DNA of 64,000 nt from Ustulina deusta (Eukaryota > Ascomycota > Sordariomycetes > Xylariales > Xylariaceae). Location of the stretch: positions 434,001-498,000 of the forward strand of contig JAJNNX010000030.1 of NCBI GenBank assembly GCA_023159155.1. The letters are read 5' to 3'. Under the pieces are notes generated by a model. It saw only the letters and a program-made list of their open reading frames with translations, ran no database searches and was not told where the DNA came from. This document shows, in pieces, positions 60,413 through 64,000 of the stretch; positions within the stretch are counted from its first letter, which is position 1, and every line of letters begins with the position of its first letter. Position numbers and translations under genes: made by a program.

Positions 60413-61395
60413 CTAGGAACTAGGCAGCGATCTAATCAATAGTCTGTGAAGTGATGCTGCGAAACACCGCTTGGATGAGCTGGGTAAAATTTTCCTGTGC
60501 GAATCCGAAGGCGTGTCACCATTGAAAATCATCATAGCCCAAATCGCCAATGCTATGACCCCGGCATATTCTACAGAGCCCTCGATACCATCGTCCAGAA
60601 TTAGCTCCAACTGTAAGGAGCCGTCACGAGGCTGGTATTTCGGTTCATATGTTGACTAGCGATCATCCAGATACCTTTCCAACGAAAATTTTGTTAGCAT
60701 CGTGGCAGGGGTCGAGGAAGGTCATTGCATCTTCAACACCATCCAGTAGTTTATCCTCCGTGTACTGGCCGAGAATATTGTCCAGGCTCTGACATTACCT
60801 GTTGGGCTCGCATTCAAGGATGGTACCGGTCTGTCTGTGTTCCCTTTGGCTATAGTTGATATCCTCTGGATCATCTGTGTTATAGTGTGTATTAAACCCT
60901 TCAGTGACTCCTTGTCTCATGTGATCTGGCAGGCTCTATAATGCCGAACTCGGAGATCTCGACCAACATGTTTCTATGCACGCAGTCCGGGGCACCGGAT
61001 ATGGGTCTCGGCTTCGACTTTCTGACATCATGAGCCGTGCTCCCAAAACTTGGAAACCGGGTTCCCCGACCCTGAATTCTTGATTGACATGTTCGTCTGC
61101 GGAGCATAGGTGTCTGCTCTTTGCTTTGGCAGTTTCTCGCTCATCATATATCCTTTCGGGGAGGCAATCTCGGAGTGGGGTGCAATCTAATTACGAAGAT
61201 TCTTGTGAGGTGGTCTTCCGGGCACGAGAAATAAACAAGATTTGCTTGCCTTGCTTGGTTCGCTCTATTTCTGGCGTGGGAGATGATTGACCGACGACGG
61301 TCCTTTTTCAGAATGCAATCAAGCTGAAAGCGATACCTGACACAATGGGAATCGGATGTCTGGCGAAACAGATTCTTGTTCTGGGCTGTTGTCAT
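60413..61395 (-). pseudogene. Coding-like, possibly decayed minus-strand island
   Basis: Two or three minus-strand segments read like protein but do not join cleanly. One (about 60780-60680) reads LDNILGQYTEDKLLDGVEDA then MTFLDPCHDANKIFVGK. After a possible 45-nt intron it continues PRDGSLQLELILDDGIEG and SVEYAGVIALAIWAMMIF. Another (61395-61144) includes CVRYRFQLDCILKKDRRR. Stops and frame changes separate them. I do not recognise a family. It may be a degraded gene, or chance. Confidence 0.2.
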
Positions 61396-61436
61396 TACTG
61401 ATTCGGTGCTCTTCTTCGGTGGTATCGAATATTGGA

Positions 61437-61690
61437 AATTGGGGGGGGGGGGGAGTCTATCTCGAAAACAGAGATGCTCGTCGACACGCCGAGGAGTCGC
61501 TTAGAAGGATCCCGACTTAGAACAGCGCATATTGGCCGAATGCCTCAAATTCCCTTTGAATGCGAACGCGGATGAGTCATCTGCTGAGAAACACCAAAGA
61601 TGTCGATGAGGGCATGTAAGGAGAGGTTGGAGAGGACGAGGTTGAGGTTGAGGTTGAGGGTGGGATGAGGATGAGGATGAGGATGGGAAG
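61437..61690. repeat. Poly-G run and GAGGTT/GATGAG repeats
   Basis: An uninterrupted G run starts at about 61441. At about 61640-61690 there are three to four GAGGTT-like units, then three GATGAG-like units. Confidence 0.75.
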
Positions 61691-62885
61691 TTTCAATGGC
61701 CGGGCGTAGATTTTCGTGTGAAGATGCATCGTGAACTGGATAAGTTTACCTAAATGGATAAAGGTACGTAACATGACATGTGGGCGAGCTGATGTGTCAA
61801 CACTTCGAGAAGCGGTGACGACATGTCACAACCAAACAGAAACCTCTACTGACCTAATCCTGGCAGAGGCTCAACGATTTGCATCTTCTTCATGGCTAGG
61901 CTCAAGGCACCAGCACACAATGAAAACGAGGTAGACATCAAAAATTGCGCCCGGTACGATCCCGAAGGATAATACAGAGCGGTCGACTCCGCGATGTGCA
62001 ATGCAGGTCTCCCACCCTACTGTTCGAAATTCTGGAGCTTCAAACAGTCGAACAAGGTAAGTATGAAGAAGAAAAGGAAAAGAAGTTGGGAAGAGGTGGG
62101 AGGAAGGCCCTCAATATATAGACAATTCAAAGGCGGTGTGGGAGGCGGTCAAAAGATTAGACCGGCAGAATCCTTTGTACCTATGTACTAGTACTATGTC
62201 AGTAACCCCATTACGGCAGGTGCGCTATGAGCAGAACCGACGATTTAATTGGACAACCTCTACCCACTTCAAATTATGGAAGGCGCTTAAACATCATGTC
62301 GGCTGTCATCCAGTGAATGTCGCCCCTCATTGTTTAATTGGATAAATATACTTTTATACGCCTGTATTACCTAATCCCCAACCTGCTCTTTTTGGGATAA
62401 TGCAATATATTTCAGCAACTTCAATGAGGTCAATTCCGACATTGCAGGGTACCTAACCACCTGCATCCAGATCCTTCGCAAGAAGCCCCTCCAAACCCCA
62501 GTTCGTCCTAGCCTGAACGCGTCTCGGCCTTTACCGACCATACCTAGGTAGCTTTCGCGCGCCATTCGTCTACTTAACGCGTCCATCAGAGTGGCTGTGC
62601 CCCATTGCCTCTTTTTACCACAAACGTGACCTCCACTACCAACTGCGAAACGACCTATTTGATATGAGAGATCGCCTCTTGTGAAGGCTGATTTGAACTA
62701 ATTGTCTGTCATTGTACTACCTGATCGCGTGAACCGCCTGTCTTTGTACGATTGCAACCGCCGCGCTGTTAGCCTAATTGCCTCGATCGCTCCTATAGTC
62801 CGAGTACCTTGTCCCCTTCCAACCTTCCGACATATTGGGCACACAATACCGTCGCCGATGAGCCGAGGCGCTCCATGCCGTATCG

Positions 62886-64000
62886 ATGCCTCTTTCCCCA
62901 TTGTCTCCGAATGTGAAGGTGTCGCAAGGGGTCACTAAGAACGGGCCACACGACGAGTTTGTTGACGCCATTAACGCCACTGACGCTGCCGCTTACCACG
63001 CTTCAATTACTGCCCCAGGCTGTGAGAATCTTTCTGCACAGAAATCTCCTACCATGCCTACATCAACCGTAGATTGTCAGCCTCGTAGGTCCTCTGCAGC
63101 CTCCCCGGTTTCTCCCAACCCCCTCCTCTTTCGCTCCATCTTCTCTCCTTTGCCTCTCTCTTACTAGCCCGTTCAACTACTCCAACTATCCTCGTTGTTT
63201 GAGTGATTCCCTAACGGACGTCATCTTCAGAGCCATCCAGCGCGCCTGCTCTCAAGATGGGCGCTACTCCAGAAAGCAGTCCGGCTGCTCTCACTGAAGC
63301 TGGCTCCAATACACCCTCACCACATGTCAAGCCCTCCAAGTCTCCTCCACCATCTGAGTCCACCCCGGTATGCCCAGCGCAAGAACAACATACCCCGCAA
63401 CCTGCTGCGGCTCCAAAGAGGAAGCGCAACGCGGCAACGGAAGAGAAAGAAAAGGAACGTGCAGAAAAAAAGCAGAAGCAAGATGAAGCCGCGGCGGAAA
63501 AGGCTAGAATTTCCGCTGAGAAGGAAGCCATGAGGGCCGAGAAAGCTGCTGAGAAAGCTGCCAAAGCTGCTGAGAAAGCTGCCAAAGCTGCTGAGAAGGC
63601 TCGTGCCGATGCAGAAAAGGAAGCAAATAAGGCTGCTAAGGCCGCCGAGAAGGCCAAGTCAGATGCTGCGAAAGAAGCTAAGAGACAGAAGAAGGAGGAA
63701 GAGGAGCTCGCAGCCAAAGCAAAGAAAGAGAAACAACAGCATATACTGGCCAGCTTCCTAAAAATGACTCCTACTACACCGTCCAACACGAGTACCCATT
63801 CTACCACTACCTTAAAAACCGACACTCCAAGCCCTTCCGCACCAAAACAGGAAGCTAAGCCCACAAAATCTGCCTATGAGCTCAACTTCAAACCATTTTT
63901 TATCAAGTCTGGAGTTACTATGGCAGCACCTTTATGCCAAATGGACGATAAAACGAAGGAGGTGAAGGAGGCTATTCTTGACGAATACATCCGTGGCGAT
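62886..64000 (+). CDS. Chromatin assembly factor 1 large subunit, partial
   Basis: Largest subunit (p150/Cac1/Rlf2) of CAF-1, which deposits H3-H4 behind replication forks and after repair. Only the N-terminal part is inside the window. Exon 1 is 62886-63084 and exon 2 begins at 63231, after a CTAAC branch point and TTCAG acceptor. The junction gives VDCQP followed by QPSSAPALKMGATPESS. The start MPLSPLSPNVKVSQGVTKNG is the first ATG. Then comes a Ser/Pro-rich stretch, a nuclear-signal-like PKRKRNAATEEK, and a long highly charged helix of Lys, Glu, Arg and Ala (about residues 125-230), the KER region. It ends in the motif HILASFLKMTPTTPS and AYELNFKPFFIKSGVTMAAP, conserved in fungal Cac1. An alternative start is the ATG at 63257. 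The acidic region and the C-terminus lie beyond the window. Confidence 0.85.

Larger units (their letters stand above)
58056..62885. other. Long spacer with a possible decayed gene
   Basis: Nearly 5 kb between GH3 and CAF-1. Most of it shows no coding signal. It contains a poly-G run at about 61440, GAGGTT and GATGAG repeats at about 61640-61690 and the coding-like minus-strand island listed separately. Confidence 0.5.

Overview
The window looks like nuclear DNA of a filamentous ascomycete (Pezizomycotina, most likely a Sordariomycete; the class is an inference). The genes are split by short introns with GTRNGT donors, CTAAC/CTGAC-type branch points and YAG acceptors. Their products are typical of moulds, and the spacers are long and contain many copies of the palindrome AGGTACCT. 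I see no bacterial operons, CRISPR arrays, intact transposons or viral genes. Where I give exon coordinates, the summed exon length was checked to be a multiple of three.

Layout. 1-5.2 kb: gene-free spacer with three G-tract clusters and a CAG repeat. 5.2-13.5 kb: NADP-glutamate dehydrogenase and the catalytic subunit of DNA polymerase delta, both on the minus strand. 13.5-18.9 kb: AT-rich, gene-poor stretch with one ankyrin-repeat gene and a tRNA-like element. 18.9-23.7 kb: CAAX protease Ste24, a 73-residue three-exon gene with a SAP-like C-terminus, ribosomal protein eL38 and a two-domain dimeric alpha/beta-barrel protein. 26.9-31.1 kb: mevalonate kinase followed by the farnesyl/geranylgeranyl-transferase alpha subunit. 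32-40 kb: serine dehydratase, an Mtr2/NTF2-like mRNA export factor, a NAT9-type acetyltransferase and mitochondrial methionyl-tRNA synthetase. 40.8-46.9 kb: RAD16 and RAD7, divergently transcribed from one intergenic region. 47.8-58 kb: flavin monooxygenase, secreted class 3 lipase and secreted GH3 beta-glucosidase. 62.9-64 kb: start of the large CAF-1 subunit, cut by the window edge.

Two functional themes stand out. Mevalonate kinase (isoprenoid supply), the shared prenyltransferase alpha subunit (attachment of the prenyl group) and Ste24 (CAAX proteolysis) act in succession on one route and lie within about 12 kb. RAD7 and RAD16, the two partners of yeast global-genome nucleotide excision repair, share a promoter region containing a 12-bp repeat; Pol delta and CAF-1, which act in repair synthesis and chromatin restoration, lie elsewhere in the window.

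The most unusual single observation is in the GH3 gene: its reading frame is restored only if a one-nucleotide exon (G at 55455), flanked by two complete canonical introns, is spliced in. Other points are a roughly 200-residue N-terminal extension on the prenyltransferase alpha subunit, a GC-AG intron and a duplicated exon edge in STE24, and an in-frame, stop-free 54-nt intron in RAD16.
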